Source: Rhodothermus bifroesti (GTDB lineage Bacteria; Bacteroidota; Rhodothermia; Rhodothermales; Rhodothermaceae). Taken from it: a stretch of 64,000 nt of DNA. Of the stretch, positions 1 to 8,508 are shown piece after piece. The position numbers and the translations under genes were made by a program. The stretch spans positions 434,001-498,000 of the forward strand of contig NZ_JAGKTL010000002.1 of assembly GCF_017908595.1 (NCBI RefSeq), read 5' to 3'. Within the stretch, counting starts at the first letter, position 1. Each line of letters begins with the position of its first letter. A model generated the notes under the pieces. That model was not told the DNA's origin. It made no database searches and worked only from the letters and a program-made list of their open reading frames with translations.

Positions 1-1
1 G

Positions 2-700
2 CTGGTTTCCCGCGTGCAGGCCGATGCGAAAAAGCTGGTGGCCTATTCCTCGGTAAGCCACCTGGGATTTGTGGTACTAGGTATTTTTGCTTTTACTGTT
101 GAGGCTTTGCAGGGCGCAATTATTCAGATGGTCAACCATGGCCTGTCGACAGGTGCCCTTTTCTTGCTGGTAGGCATGCTCTACGAGCGGCGGCATACAC
201 GGTTGATGGAGGAATTTGGCGGTATTGCACGCGTAATGCCGGTGTTTGCCTTTTTCTTGGTTTTTACAGCGTTGGCTTCGGCAGGCCTTCCGGGGCTGAA
301 TGGTTTTGTAGGCGAGTTCATGATACTGTTGGGTTCCCTGAAGAGCACTGTCATCGGCCATCCCGTTTTAATTGCTTTGGCAACTTCGGGGGTCATTTTG
401 GCCGCTGTGTATTTGCTTTGGCTGCTTTACCGAACGTTGTTTGGGCCGATTCAAAAAGAAGTCAACCGTACGCTTAGCGATTTAAAGGCACGGGAGGTGT
501 TGCTGCTGGCACCTCTGGCTGTGCTGATGCTCTGGATTGGGGTGGCACCTAAGCCATTTTTGACGCGGAGCGAACCCACGGCGCGCTTTCTGCTGGAGAC
601 AGTAGCACAAAAACGCCTAAGCGCTCTCCAGGAAGCCGAGCGTGGGGTAGAAAATGCAGCCCTAAACGGTTTCACCGATCATCAAAATGTCGTGCAGTAA
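2..700 (+). CDS. nuoM: NADH-quinone oxidoreductase subunit M, 3' part (5' end outside the window)
   Basis: This is the C-terminal 232 residues or so of a NuoM/ND4-type antiporter-like subunit of respiratory Complex I, which acts in the inner membrane in NADH oxidation coupled to ion pumping. The reading frame is open from base 2, so the gene is cut by the window edge rather than broken. The segment around VQADAKKLVAYSSVSHLGF is the conserved loop and helix of the proton channel with its lysines, followed by NHGLSTGALFLLVG and PGLNGFVGEF, which are typical of NuoM. Several hydrophobic helices follow. It lies 13 bases before nhaD and in the same direction as nuoN, so it is part of a nuo operon. 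Assignment to NuoM rather than NuoL rests on the motif wording and on the neighbouring NuoN. Confidence 0.93.
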   Translation: MVSRVQADAKKLVAYSSVSHLGFVVLGIFAFTVEALQGAIIQMVNHGLSTGALFLLVGMLYERRHTRLMEEFGGIARVMPVFAFFLVFTALASAGLPGLNGFVGEFMILLGSLKSTVIGHPVLIALATSGVILAAVYLLWLLYRTLFGPIQKEVNRTLSDLKAREVLLLAPLAVLMLWIGVAPKPFLTRSEPTARFLLETVAQKRLSALQEAERGVENAALNGFTDHQNVVQ

Positions 701-713
701 TCCTTAACGCATT

Positions 714-2276
714 ATGGACACGCACTCTTGCAGGACGTGGAGCGGGCCAGCCTGTGTGCTGCGCCCGTTTCTTTTGGGCCTACTGCTTTGGGGCTTGCAG
801 CCCGCACAGGCGCAGCAAGCGGTTCCCAACGCGCCTGAAGCCATTGAAGCAATCTCTGCAGCGGCAGTGCAGCCCGCTGATACATCAGCCCACGAAGCTC
901 CTGGTGTAGCGCATGGGCCGCGGCCGCCTGTGTGGCTGGTGTTGCCTTTTGTGCTGCTTTTGGTGATGATTGCTACAGGGCCACTGTTTTATCCCCACCA
1001 CTGGCATCATCACTATCCAAAGTATGCCGTAGGCCTTGGGCTATTGGTATCGTTATACTACATTGTGGCCTTGGGGTCTTTTACTACAGTGCTGCATGCC
1101 ATAGAGGAATATCTTTCGTTTATTGCACTGGTCGCCTCGCTGTTTATTGCTGCCAGCGGCATTTACGTGAACATTAATGCCAAGGGCACGCCGCGTAATA
1201 ACGTCATTTTGCTGTTTGTTGGATCGCTGGTGGCCAACCTGATTGCGACCACAGGGGCTGCCATGCTGTTTGTGCGGAGCTACATGCGGCTTAACAAAGG
1301 CCGCCTTAAGCCCTATCATATCATCTTTTTCATCTTTTTAGTAGCCAATGTGGGAGGGGCGTTAACGCCCATAGGTGATCCACCCCTATTTTTGGGCTTT
1401 TTGCGGGGTGTTCCATTTTTTTGGACGCTAGAGCATGTTTGGTTTGTTTGGCTGCCAACGGTTCTACTTATTCTAGCGGTGTTCTATGTGATTGATTCAC
1501 GGAACAAGGCTGCCAGTCCTGATCCTGATCCTAACCAACCGCTTTTGCAAATTCGCGGTGCCAAAAACTTCCTTTGGGTGCTGGTGATTATTCTTTCGGT
1601 GTTTCTTGACCCGAATGTGTTTGACTGGGTGCCTGATTTGCGAGAGTTGTACCACCTTCCGATAGGCATTCGGGAGATGATCATGTTTTCAGTAGCGGTG
1701 CTGGCCTATAAGTTTGCCGATCGCGAGGCGCTGCAGAAAAATGCGTTTACGTTTGAGCCTATTCGCGAGGTAGGCTGGTTGTTTTTAGGTATTTTTGCTA
1801 CGATGCAGCCAGCACTGCAGCTGATCAGCCTGTTTGCCTATGAACACGCTGAACAGCTTACTGTGGGCATGTTTTACTGGAGTGCTGGAATGCTTTCTAG
1901 CGTGCTCGACAATGCCCCGACCTATCTAAACTTTGTGGCAGCAGCCATGGGTAAGTTTGGCTTGGATGTGAACGTGCCGCAGCAAGTTAAAGCATTTGCC
2001 CTGCCCGAAATGGCCCATCCGGAGTCTTGGTTCTACTTGCAGGCGATTTCCATTGCTGCTGTCTTTTTTGGCGCTATGACCTATATTGGAAATGCGCCCA
2101 ACTTTATGGTCAAGGCGATCGCTGAAGAAAACAAAGTTAGCATGCCTTCTTTTATGGGGTATGTGACGCGGTATTCGCTGCCGATACTGATTCCCATTTA
2201 CTTTGTGATTTACGCTCTCTTTTACAGTGGGTGGTTTCCGTCGCTTGACGCCTGGGTTGAGCAGTTGATTCGATAG
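714..2276 (+). CDS. nhaD: NhaD-type sodium/proton antiporter inside the nuo operon
   Basis: A 520-residue polytopic membrane protein of the ion transporter (ArsB/NhaD) superfamily, predicted to exchange Na+ for H+ across the inner membrane. Residues 17-34 look like a signal peptide ending in AQA, then a His-rich loop (HHWHHHYPKY) and about 11-12 hydrophobic segments. The motifs ANVGGALTPIGDPPLF and SSVLDNAPTYLNF are the two half-helix signatures of the family with the ion-binding Asp, Asn and Thr residues. It sits between nuoM and a pterin dehydratase followed by nuoN. The same insertion is, from memory, known in Rhodothermus marinus, where it is discussed in relation to the ion specificity of Complex I. 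No strong ribosome site is seen before the ATG; translational coupling to nuoM is likely. Confidence 0.88.
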   Translation: MDTHSCRTWSGPACVLRPFLLGLLLWGLQPAQAQQAVPNAPEAIEAISAAAVQPADTSAHEAPGVAHGPRPPVWLVLPFVLLLVMIATGPLFYPHHWHHHYPKYAVGLGLLVSLYYIVALGSFTTVLHAIEEYLSFIALVASLFIAASGIYVNINAKGTPRNNVILLFVGSLVANLIATTGAAMLFVRSYMRLNKGRLKPYHIIFFIFLVANVGGALTPIGDPPLFLGFLRGVPFFWTLEHVWFVWLPTVLLILAVFYVIDSRNKAASPDPDPNQPLLQIRGAKNFLWVLVIILSVFLDPNVFDWVPDLRELYHLPIGIREMIMFSVAVLAYKFADREALQKNAFTFEPIREVGWLFLGIFATMQPALQLISLFAYEHAEQLTVGMFYWSAGMLSSVLDNAPTYLNFVAAAMGKFGLDVNVPQQVKAFALPEMAHPESWFYLQAISIAAVFFGAMTYIGNAPNFMVKAIAEENKVSMPSFMGYVTRYSLPILIPIYFVIYALFYSGWFPSLDAWVEQLIR

Positions 2277-2286
2277 CGGAGGAGCT

Positions 2287-2583
2287 ATGCCTTATGCTGA
2301 ACCCCTAAGCCGCGAGGCTATTGAAGCGGCGCTGGCCGAGTTGAAAGGCTGGCGCTTTGCTGAAGACCGGCTGCAAAAAACGTACACGTTTGGCAGCTTC
2401 CGGGAAGCTGTGAGCTTTATTGTGCGCATCGCTTTCGAAGCGGAGCAGCAAAACCACCATCCCGAACTGCATAACGTGTACAATCGGGTAACCATTGCGC
2501 TTACAACGCATGCGGCAGGGAATCGCGTAACTGCACGCGACGTGGAGCTGGCACGGGCGATTGAGCGCATTGCCTGGGTCTAA
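2287..2583 (+). CDS. phhB: Pterin-4-alpha-carbinolamine dehydratase
   Basis: A 98-residue protein that dehydrates 4a-hydroxytetrahydrobiopterin, normally to recycle the cofactor of aromatic amino acid hydroxylases; related proteins act as DCoH-type dimer partners. The catalytic signature is intact at residues 57-77: two adjacent histidines and a proline (NHHPELHNVY) and a third histidine after VTIALTTH. GGAGG lies 5 bases upstream of the ATG, a clear ribosome site. It lies 10 bases after nhaD and 19 bases before nuoN, in a position where no pterin enzyme is needed for electron transport. No aromatic hydroxylase is in the window. In Rhodothermus marinus a homologue in the same place has, as I recall, been linked to Complex I; the role remains open. 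Confidence 0.92.
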   Translation: MPYAEPLSREAIEAALAELKGWRFAEDRLQKTYTFGSFREAVSFIVRIAFEAEQQNHHPELHNVYNRVTIALTTHAAGNRVTARDVELARAIERIAWV

Positions 2584-2602
2584 CTAAAAAGCGAGATCTA
2601 CG

Positions 2603-4105
2603 ATGGAGCTTCTGGAAGCGTACCGTATGCTTCCGGCCGACCTTATGGCGGCCTTACCGCTGGTGCTGACGACGGTCATAGGGCTAGTGCTTGTGGTTTG
2701 GGATGCGTTTCGTAATGATGCACCGCCTATCCCATGGGTAGCAGCTGCTGCGCTGGCACTAGGCTTCTTTTGGGAGCTGGGTAGCATCAGCCGTCCACCG
2801 GAAACGGCTTTCTACGGTCTCATTCGCGTAGGTGGCATGGCGTCGTTTGCCAATGCAGTCATTCTCGCCAGTGGGCTGCTGACTATCGTACTATCGGTGC
2901 CTTATTTGCGTCGGCTTCGGCACCTGCATGGCGAAATCTACGCGCTGATTTTGTTCGCTACGGTTGGTATGCTTGTTTTGGCTTCGGCCAATAACCTCAT
3001 TTCGATCTTTGTGGGCCTGGAGACGATGTCGATCTGCCTGTACATTATGACAGGACTGGTCCGCGAAGATGTAGGTGCAGGCGAAGCCGCGCTGAAGTAT
3101 TTTCTGCTGGGCGCTTTTTCTACGGGTTTCTTTCTCTACGGTATTGCCCTGCTTTACGGCGCTACCGGCACAATGTATCTGCCCCAGATGACGGCAAAAC
3201 TGGCCGAGGGTGTGCATCCGGTTATGTTTTGGGCTGGGGTGGCGCTTTTGCTAGTGGGCTTTTTGTTTAAAGTAGGGGCAGTACCATTTCATATGTGGAC
3301 GCCCGATGTTTACCAGGGCGCGCCGACGACGCTAACAGGCTATATGGCTGCTGCTTCTAAGGCTGCTGCCTTTGCTGCCCTAATGCTGGTCCTCGATGCA
3401 GCCCTGCCGGCCGAGCGCTGGCAACTTATGCTGGCGCTTGTAGCGCTGGTGACAATGGTTGCGGGCAACGTGCTGGCGCTGGTGCAGCAGAATGCCAAAC
3501 GCATGCTGGCTTACTCGTCTATCGCCCATGCAGGTTACATCCTGGTCGGACTGGCTGCTGGAACGCCTGAAGGCTACGGGGGCGCTCTGTTCTACTTGCT
3601 CGTGTATGCGCTGATGAACATTGGGGCTTTTGGGGTGATGGCCTTTCTGGAATGGGATGGTAAGGTAGGTCGTGAGCAAACAATGGATTCTTTGGCCGGC
3701 ATTGGCTACCGACGGCCCCTGCTGGGTGTGGCTATGGCCTTCTTTATGTTTAGCCTGACAGGTTTTCCGCCGCTGGCTGGGTTTATTGCCAAGTACGCGG
3801 TCTTTGCGCCAGCGATTAAAGCGGGCCTGACTTGGCTGGTTGTGGTAGGTGTACTGGCCAGTGTGCTATCGGCTTACTATTACCTGCGTCTAGTGTACAT
3901 CTTTTGGATGAAGACGCCTGACGAGGCGCCTGAAGTCGTACGCCAACAGACGTTTCCCGTACCACCGGCCTCGCAGGCTGTACTTCTGGTGTGCGTGGTC
4001 TTGATCGTGCTCTTAGGTGTATTGCCCGGTTTACTGGAAGTGACCGCTTCGTTTTTCCCTACGCCGGCAGCTCCCCCGGCCGCTACGACCATGCTGCTGC
4101 CTTGA
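2603..4105 (+). CDS. nuoN: NADH-quinone oxidoreductase subunit N
   Basis: A 500-residue NuoN/ND2 subunit of Complex I, a proton-channel subunit of the membrane arm. Visible signatures are ANNLISIFVGLETMSICLYI (the glutamate in GLE is the functional residue of the first half channel), KYFLLGAFSTGFFLYG, FKVGAVPFHMWTPDVYQGAP with the central lysine, and NAKRMLAYSSIAHAGYIL in the second half. About 13-14 hydrophobic helices span the whole length and the length is normal. It is the last gene of the operon; its stop lies two bases from the stop of the convergent methyltransferase gene, leaving no room for a separate terminator. Confidence 0.96.
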   Translation: MELLEAYRMLPADLMAALPLVLTTVIGLVLVVWDAFRNDAPPIPWVAAAALALGFFWELGSISRPPETAFYGLIRVGGMASFANAVILASGLLTIVLSVPYLRRLRHLHGEIYALILFATVGMLVLASANNLISIFVGLETMSICLYIMTGLVREDVGAGEAALKYFLLGAFSTGFFLYGIALLYGATGTMYLPQMTAKLAEGVHPVMFWAGVALLLVGFLFKVGAVPFHMWTPDVYQGAPTTLTGYMAAASKAAAFAALMLVLDAALPAERWQLMLALVALVTMVAGNVLALVQQNAKRMLAYSSIAHAGYILVGLAAGTPEGYGGALFYLLVYALMNIGAFGVMAFLEWDGKVGREQTMDSLAGIGYRRPLLGVAMAFFMFSLTGFPPLAGFIAKYAVFAPAIKAGLTWLVVVGVLASVLSAYYYLRLVYIFWMKTPDEAPEVVRQQTFPVPPASQAVLLVCVVLIVLLGVLPGLLEVTASFFPTPAAPPAATTMLLP

Positions 4106-4107
4106 AG

Positions 4108-5310
4108 CTACTGCCGCACTGGAGGTGCTTCGTCAGCGAGCTTCTGAACGATAAAGAACTTGAGGTAACGCGTTTCGGGCATCGCTTCGAGCACGGGATG
4201 GTCGGGGGGTTGGCTCCCCCGATAGAGCAGGCGCAAGGCGCATCCTACGCGACGTGCACTGTAGTGCAGGATTTTGAAAAATTCTTCCTCATCTAGGGCT
4301 TGCGAGCAGGAAGCGGTAGCCAGGATGCCTCCAGGGGGGAGGAGCTGAAGCGCGTTGATGTTAATGCGTTGGTAAGCGCGCCGCGCTTCGTCCAAATGCC
4401 GTTTGCTTTTGGCAAAAGCAGGGGGGTCGAGCACGATGAGCTCGTAGGTTGCGCCACGGGCTACCAGTTCGCCTAGCCGATCGAGGGCGTTGGCCACGTC
4501 GAAGGTGAGCCGCGAAGGCTCAATCCCATTGCGCTGTGCGTTTTCTCGGGCACGGGCCATAGCCGCCTCGGAAATGTCGAGCAGGTGTACATGGGTAGCG
4601 CCGTAAACAGCAGCCATAAGCCCAAAGCCGCCATCGGCCGAAAATACATCCAGCACGCGCCGGCCGCGTGCCAAGCGGGCTACTATAGGCCGGTGCAGCC
4701 GCTGATCCAGGAAAAAACCTGTCTTTAGCCCCTCGAGTACATCGACGCTAAAGCGCACGCCTTCCTCGGTAATCTCCACAGGGCCAGTGTAGCGACCGCG
4801 CAAGATGCCGCGTTGCTGCGGCAAACCCTCTTTTTCTCGGAGGACGTTGTCGTTGCGTTCCACAATAGCCCGCGGGCGGAGCAGTTCTTCCAAAAGGTCT
4901 AGCAGCAGCTCGCGGTGCTGTTCCATACCGTAGCAAAGGCACGTCCATGTCAGCACGTCATCGTAGCGATCAACGATGGTGCCTGGCAGGCCGTCGCTTT
5001 CACTAAAAACAAGCCGGTAGTGTCTGCTGTCCCCAAAAGCAGCTTGCCGAAGGGATAGCGCCTGCCGAAGCCGTTGTCGGAAGAAGTCGGCGTTGATTGT
5101 AGCTGCAGGATCAGACGTAAGAAAACGAACCGCAATCTGTGAGTGTTCGTGGTAGAATCCCAAGCCATACACCGTGCCATCGGCAGCCGCAATTTCAACA
5201 ACGTCACCGGTTTGCGGGCGGCCTTCGATGCGGTGAACCTGGTTCGCAAAAACCCACGGATAGCCGCGCCTAAGTAGCTTGTCTTTGCCTGCTTTAAGAA
5301 CAACGCGCAT
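4108..5310 (-). CDS. rlmI: Class I SAM-dependent rRNA methyltransferase (RlmI/PUA family)
   Basis: A 400-residue protein with an N-terminal PUA-like RNA-binding domain (residues 1-75, beginning MRVVLKAGKDKLLRRGYPWV), a middle domain, and a Rossmann methyltransferase domain from about residue 200. The SAM-binding loop is VLDVFSADGGFGLMAA (the usual form is DLF..TGGF) and the motif IV DPPAFAKSK is intact, as is the cysteine-bearing ATASCSQ. These are the features of RlmI, which makes m5C1962 in 23S rRNA. The gene is transcribed against the nuo operon and divergently from the barrel protein at 5476. The exact target nucleotide is inferred from the family. Confidence 0.85.
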   Translation of the reverse strand: MRVVLKAGKDKLLRRGYPWVFANQVHRIEGRPQTGDVVEIAAADGTVYGLGFYHEHSQIAVRFLTSDPAATINADFFRQRLRQALSLRQAAFGDSRHYRLVFSESDGLPGTIVDRYDDVLTWTCLCYGMEQHRELLLDLLEELLRPRAIVERNDNVLREKEGLPQQRGILRGRYTGPVEITEEGVRFSVDVLEGLKTGFFLDQRLHRPIVARLARGRRVLDVFSADGGFGLMAAVYGATHVHLLDISEAAMARARENAQRNGIEPSRLTFDVANALDRLGELVARGATYELIVLDPPAFAKSKRHLDEARRAYQRININALQLLPPGGILATASCSQALDEEEFFKILHYSARRVGCALRLLYRGSQPPDHPVLEAMPETRYLKFFIVQKLADEAPPVRQ

Positions 5311-5475
5311 GGGTTGAGATCCTTAGGATTCGGCTTGGCTAGGCCAATGGCAGGAGGGAACGGGCAGGCCGGCTGCCGGTTGGATGCGGCGTATGGCCAC
5401 CCAAAGCGCCAGCCCTTTGGCTTGTTGCTACACGATCGTTTGTCCAAGGCCAACGTCAACGCAAAGACGCAACGC

Positions 5476-6603
5476 ATGTTCGGCTTGATTCGGTATGCAG
5501 CGGGTTTGCTGCTTTTGCTTTGGAGCATTCCCGTTGCGGCGCAACAGCTAGCCAAGTACGGGGCCGATTTCTTAGCGGGGGGTGTAGGTGGGCGTGCATT
5601 GGGTATGGGTGGAGCGTACGTTGCTTTGGCAACAGATGTGGACGCCGTTTATTGGAATGCAGCTGGCCTTGCTGCGCTGGCCTATCCCGAGGGGTCCTAC
5701 ATGCATGCTGAGCGGTTTGCTGGTATTGTTTCGTTTGATTACGCAGCATTTGCCTGGCCGCTAAGCGCGCGTTCGACGCTGGGCGTGGCGCTTTTTCGCA
5801 GTGGCGTTAACGATATCAAAAATACGCTCAATGCCTGGGATCCGGTGCGCGACCGGCCCAGACCCAATGCGGAAGCCTTCATCGAGACGTTCTCAGCAGT
5901 CGACTATGCGTTCTTTTTCAGCTATGCACGCTTGCTGAGCAAAAACTGGGCCTGGGGGCTTTCGGCCAAAGTGGTGTACCGCGCTATTGGCGACTTTGCT
6001 GAAGCCTGGGGGTATAGCGTAGATGCTGCTGTCCGGTACCGTATTGGGCGTTTTGGACTGGGTCTAAACGTGCAGGATCTCTCCACAATGCTGCAAAGCT
6101 GGAGTATTAATCCAGACGCTTTTGCCCTGGAGACCATCAATCCCCAGACCGGCCAACCCTATACGTTTGCAGAAGCTTTTGGACAAGATTTGCCCAAAGG
6201 GGGAACCTACCTGGTATTGCCAGTGCTTCGCCTAGGCTCGGTTTATGAGCAACCCCTGGGGATGCATCGGCTAATGCTGGCAGCCGACGTGGACGTAGCC
6301 TTCGACGGGCAGCAGACTTATGCTTTCAACATAGGTGAGGTGTCTTTTCATCCGCGGCTGGGTGCCGAGTTTGCCTTTCGGGACGTGGTAGCGCTGCGGG
6401 CTGGAATTAACCGCATGACCTATTCAAAGCGCTTTGGTCTAGAGTTAACGCCTACCGTAGGCGCAGGCGTGCACTTTAGGCAGCTGCGCGTGGATTATAG
6501 CTTTGGAGATTTTGCCGGGTTGGCCTCCGATTTGGGTTTTGCCCACCGCCTTTCTGTGCGTTTTGTATTGGCCCGGGAAGGCTGGCTGCGACCTGAAGAA
6601 TGA
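5476..6603 (+). CDS. PorV/PorQ-like outer-membrane beta-barrel protein
   Basis: A 375-residue secreted protein with a signal peptide (GLLLLLWSIPVAAQQ) and a Gly/aromatic-rich barrel sequence. The start GRALGMGGAYVALATDVDAVYWNAAGLA is the hallmark of the PorV/PorQ and FadL-like family in Bacteroidota. PorV is the shuttle protein of the type IX secretion system; PorQ-like paralogues are common, so membership in T9SS itself is not proved. The start at 5476 was chosen because it places the signal peptide at the N-terminus; the frame is open upstream to 5314 but that extension is Arg/Gly-rich and has no known counterpart. Two proteins with T9SS tails lie 8-15 kb downstream. Confidence 0.75.
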   Translation: MFGLIRYAAGLLLLLWSIPVAAQQLAKYGADFLAGGVGGRALGMGGAYVALATDVDAVYWNAAGLAALAYPEGSYMHAERFAGIVSFDYAAFAWPLSARSTLGVALFRSGVNDIKNTLNAWDPVRDRPRPNAEAFIETFSAVDYAFFFSYARLLSKNWAWGLSAKVVYRAIGDFAEAWGYSVDAAVRYRIGRFGLGLNVQDLSTMLQSWSINPDAFALETINPQTGQPYTFAEAFGQDLPKGGTYLVLPVLRLGSVYEQPLGMHRLMLAADVDVAFDGQQTYAFNIGEVSFHPRLGAEFAFRDVVALRAGINRMTYSKRFGLELTPTVGAGVHFRQLRVDYSFGDFAGLASDLGFAHRLSVRFVLAREGWLRPEE

Positions 6604-6619
6604 ATAAAACCTCAAAAAG

Positions 6620-7675
6620 ATGATACCGCCGCTGTATTGGAATGACGAAGCTTTTCGGGTAGAGCTGTTAGACCAGACGTTGCTGCCGGTTGAAGAGCGC
6701 TGGATTCCAATTGAAACGCCCGAGCAGATGGCCGAGGCGATTCGAAAGCTACGCGTACGCGGCGCGCCGGCGATCGGGATTGCGGCTTCCTATGGGGTAG
6801 TGCTGGCTTTGCGGGCGCCCGAAAGCCACGTCGAAATGGTCCGCAAAGCTATTGCGCTGCTGCGGCAGACGCGTCCTACAGCTGTAAACTTGTTTGGGGC
6901 GCTTCGGCGTATGGAAGCTGTTGCCGATGCTTATGCAACGGCCGATCGGCATACGCTGGCCCAGCGTTTACTGGCCGAAGCACGGGCTATCGAAAGCGAA
7001 GACCGAGAGGCTGGGCGCCGCTTAGGGGCTTATGGCCTAGAAGTGCTCAAAGAGGGCATGCGGGTGCTGACGCACTGCCACACGGGTGGGGTGGCTACTT
7101 CAGGGTATGGAACGGCTCTGGCCCCGTTCATCCTGGGTAAAGAACGGGGCATCCGGCTCGAAGCCTGGGTAGACGAAACGCGCCCTTTGCTGCAAGGCAG
7201 CCGCATCACCGCCTGGGAGCTTCAGAAGGCTGGTGTTCCGGCCACGCTGATTACAGATTCTATGGCGGCTCACGTCATGCAACGGGGATGGGTTGATGCC
7301 GTGATTGTGGGAGCCGACCGCATTGCGGCTAACGGCGATGTAGCCAATAAAATCGGCACCTATGGGCTAGCTGTGCTGGCCCGCGCGCATGGCATCCCGT
7401 TTTACGTATCCGCGCCTATATCGACGATTGATTTTGAGACGCCTTCTGGAGAAGCTATTGTAATCGAAGAGCGGGATCCTCGGGAGATTACGCATGGTTT
7501 TGGTCGGCAGACAGCGCCAGAAGGCATTCGGGTGTACAATCCAGCGTTCGACGTGACGCCAGCGTCTTTGATTACAGCCATCATCACGGATCAGGGAATT
7601 TTGCGGCCTCCGTATGCAGAAGCATTGCAGGCCCTCCGGGAGCGTTTGGACACCCCAATGGTAAGCAAAGCCTAA
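6620..7675 (+). CDS. mtnA: S-methyl-5-thioribose-1-phosphate isomerase
   Basis: A 351-residue enzyme of the methionine salvage pathway that isomerises methylthioribose-1-phosphate to methylthioribulose-1-phosphate in the cytoplasm. All family signatures are present: RGAPAIGIAASYG near residue 47, the catalytic cysteine in LTHCHTGGVATSGYGTALA near residue 154, WVDETRPLLQGSR, and the catalytic aspartate in VGADRIAANGDVANKIGTY near residue 234. Length is typical. It lies 16 bases after the barrel protein and 7 bases before tonB, so the three may share a transcript although they have unrelated functions. No other methionine salvage gene is in the window. Confidence 0.95.
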   Translation: MIPPLYWNDEAFRVELLDQTLLPVEERWIPIETPEQMAEAIRKLRVRGAPAIGIAASYGVVLALRAPESHVEMVRKAIALLRQTRPTAVNLFGALRRMEAVADAYATADRHTLAQRLLAEARAIESEDREAGRRLGAYGLEVLKEGMRVLTHCHTGGVATSGYGTALAPFILGKERGIRLEAWVDETRPLLQGSRITAWELQKAGVPATLITDSMAAHVMQRGWVDAVIVGADRIAANGDVANKIGTYGLAVLARAHGIPFYVSAPISTIDFETPSGEAIVIEERDPREITHGFGRQTAPEGIRVYNPAFDVTPASLITAIITDQGILRPPYAEALQALRERLDTPMVSKA

Positions 7676-7682
7676 AACGGCC

Positions 7683-8441
7683 ATGAAGCGGGCCAAAAGT
7701 AGCGATTGGATTGGACTGACCACCAGTCTTGTGGTACATGCCCTCGTATTGCTGTTGCTGGCGTTTACCAGCGTGCAACTTAACCCAGCACTGCCGCTTG
7801 GGTTTATTGAGGTGGAGTTAGGTCCTTGGGCGGAAGGACGTCCGGTGCAGCGTTCCGAACAGCCTCGCCCCAACGAGGCTGCACCGCAGCCGCAGCCCGA
7901 AACGCCGCGCCCAGAAGAGGCTGCATTGCCTGAGCGCGCACGTCCCGTTGAACTGCCCCGTCAAGCCCAACCTGTCCAGGACGAAGACCGGCTTCAGGAG
8001 CCGGAAGAGACCAAGGTTGCCCCAGAACGCCAAAATAACCCAGCTGAAGTTAAAAAACCGGAGCCTAGCGAAGCTGCCCGGCCTGTTACGCCGCAAGGAG
8101 GGGGACAGGCTGAAGGAACGGCTGGCGCAGCCACCGGTCGCCAAGGACAAGGTCAGCAAGACCAGCGCAGTGCGCCGTATTTGATTGAAGGGTTAGATCG
8201 CGCGCTGGTGCAAGCTCCGCTGCCTGTCTATGCCGAAAAAGTCAATGCCACCATTCGCGTGCGCATTGTAGTTGATCCTCAAGGCCGAATCATCCAGCGC
8301 ATTCCACTCATCAAAGCGAATCCGGCGCTAGAGAAGGCCGTGATGGACGCCTTGGAGCGCTGGCGCTTTAACCCTCTACCCCCCGGCGTACCCCCAGAGA
8401 ACCAAACCGGGGTGATTACCTTCCACTTCCGTTTGGAATAA
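7683..8441 (+). CDS. tonB: TonB family energy transducer
   Basis: A 252-residue protein with an N-terminal membrane anchor (residues 9-31, SLVVHALVLLLLAF), a periplasmic linker rich in Pro, Glu, Gln and Arg (about residues 55-160), and a C-terminal TonB domain from about residue 175 with VNATIRVRIVVDPQGRI and ALERWRFNPLPPG. Such proteins pass energy from an ExbB/ExbD proton channel to outer-membrane TonB-dependent receptors. The SusC receptor at 14637 is a possible client; exbB/exbD are not in the window. The family assignment is firm, the partner is inference. Confidence 0.88.
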   Translation: MKRAKSSDWIGLTTSLVVHALVLLLLAFTSVQLNPALPLGFIEVELGPWAEGRPVQRSEQPRPNEAAPQPQPETPRPEEAALPERARPVELPRQAQPVQDEDRLQEPEETKVAPERQNNPAEVKKPEPSEAARPVTPQGGGQAEGTAGAATGRQGQGQQDQRSAPYLIEGLDRALVQAPLPVYAEKVNATIRVRIVVDPQGRIIQRIPLIKANPALEKAVMDALERWRFNPLPPGVPPENQTGVITFHFRLE

Positions 8442-8508
8442 AGGCGTAGAAACGGGGTTGTGGTCTTGTGTCGGAGATGCGCTTAGCTTGAATGCATGTG
8501 TTTGAGGC

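Noticed and set aside
4950-5555. 201-codon minus-strand frame across the start of the rlmI gene
   Set aside because: Overlaps the rlmI N-terminus and the promoter side of the barrel gene; composition is that of a frame shadow.
7818-8159. Pro/Gln/Glu-rich segment of tonB considered as a tandem repeat
   Set aside because: It is an irregular low-complexity periplasmic linker expected in TonB proteins, without an exact repeat unit.
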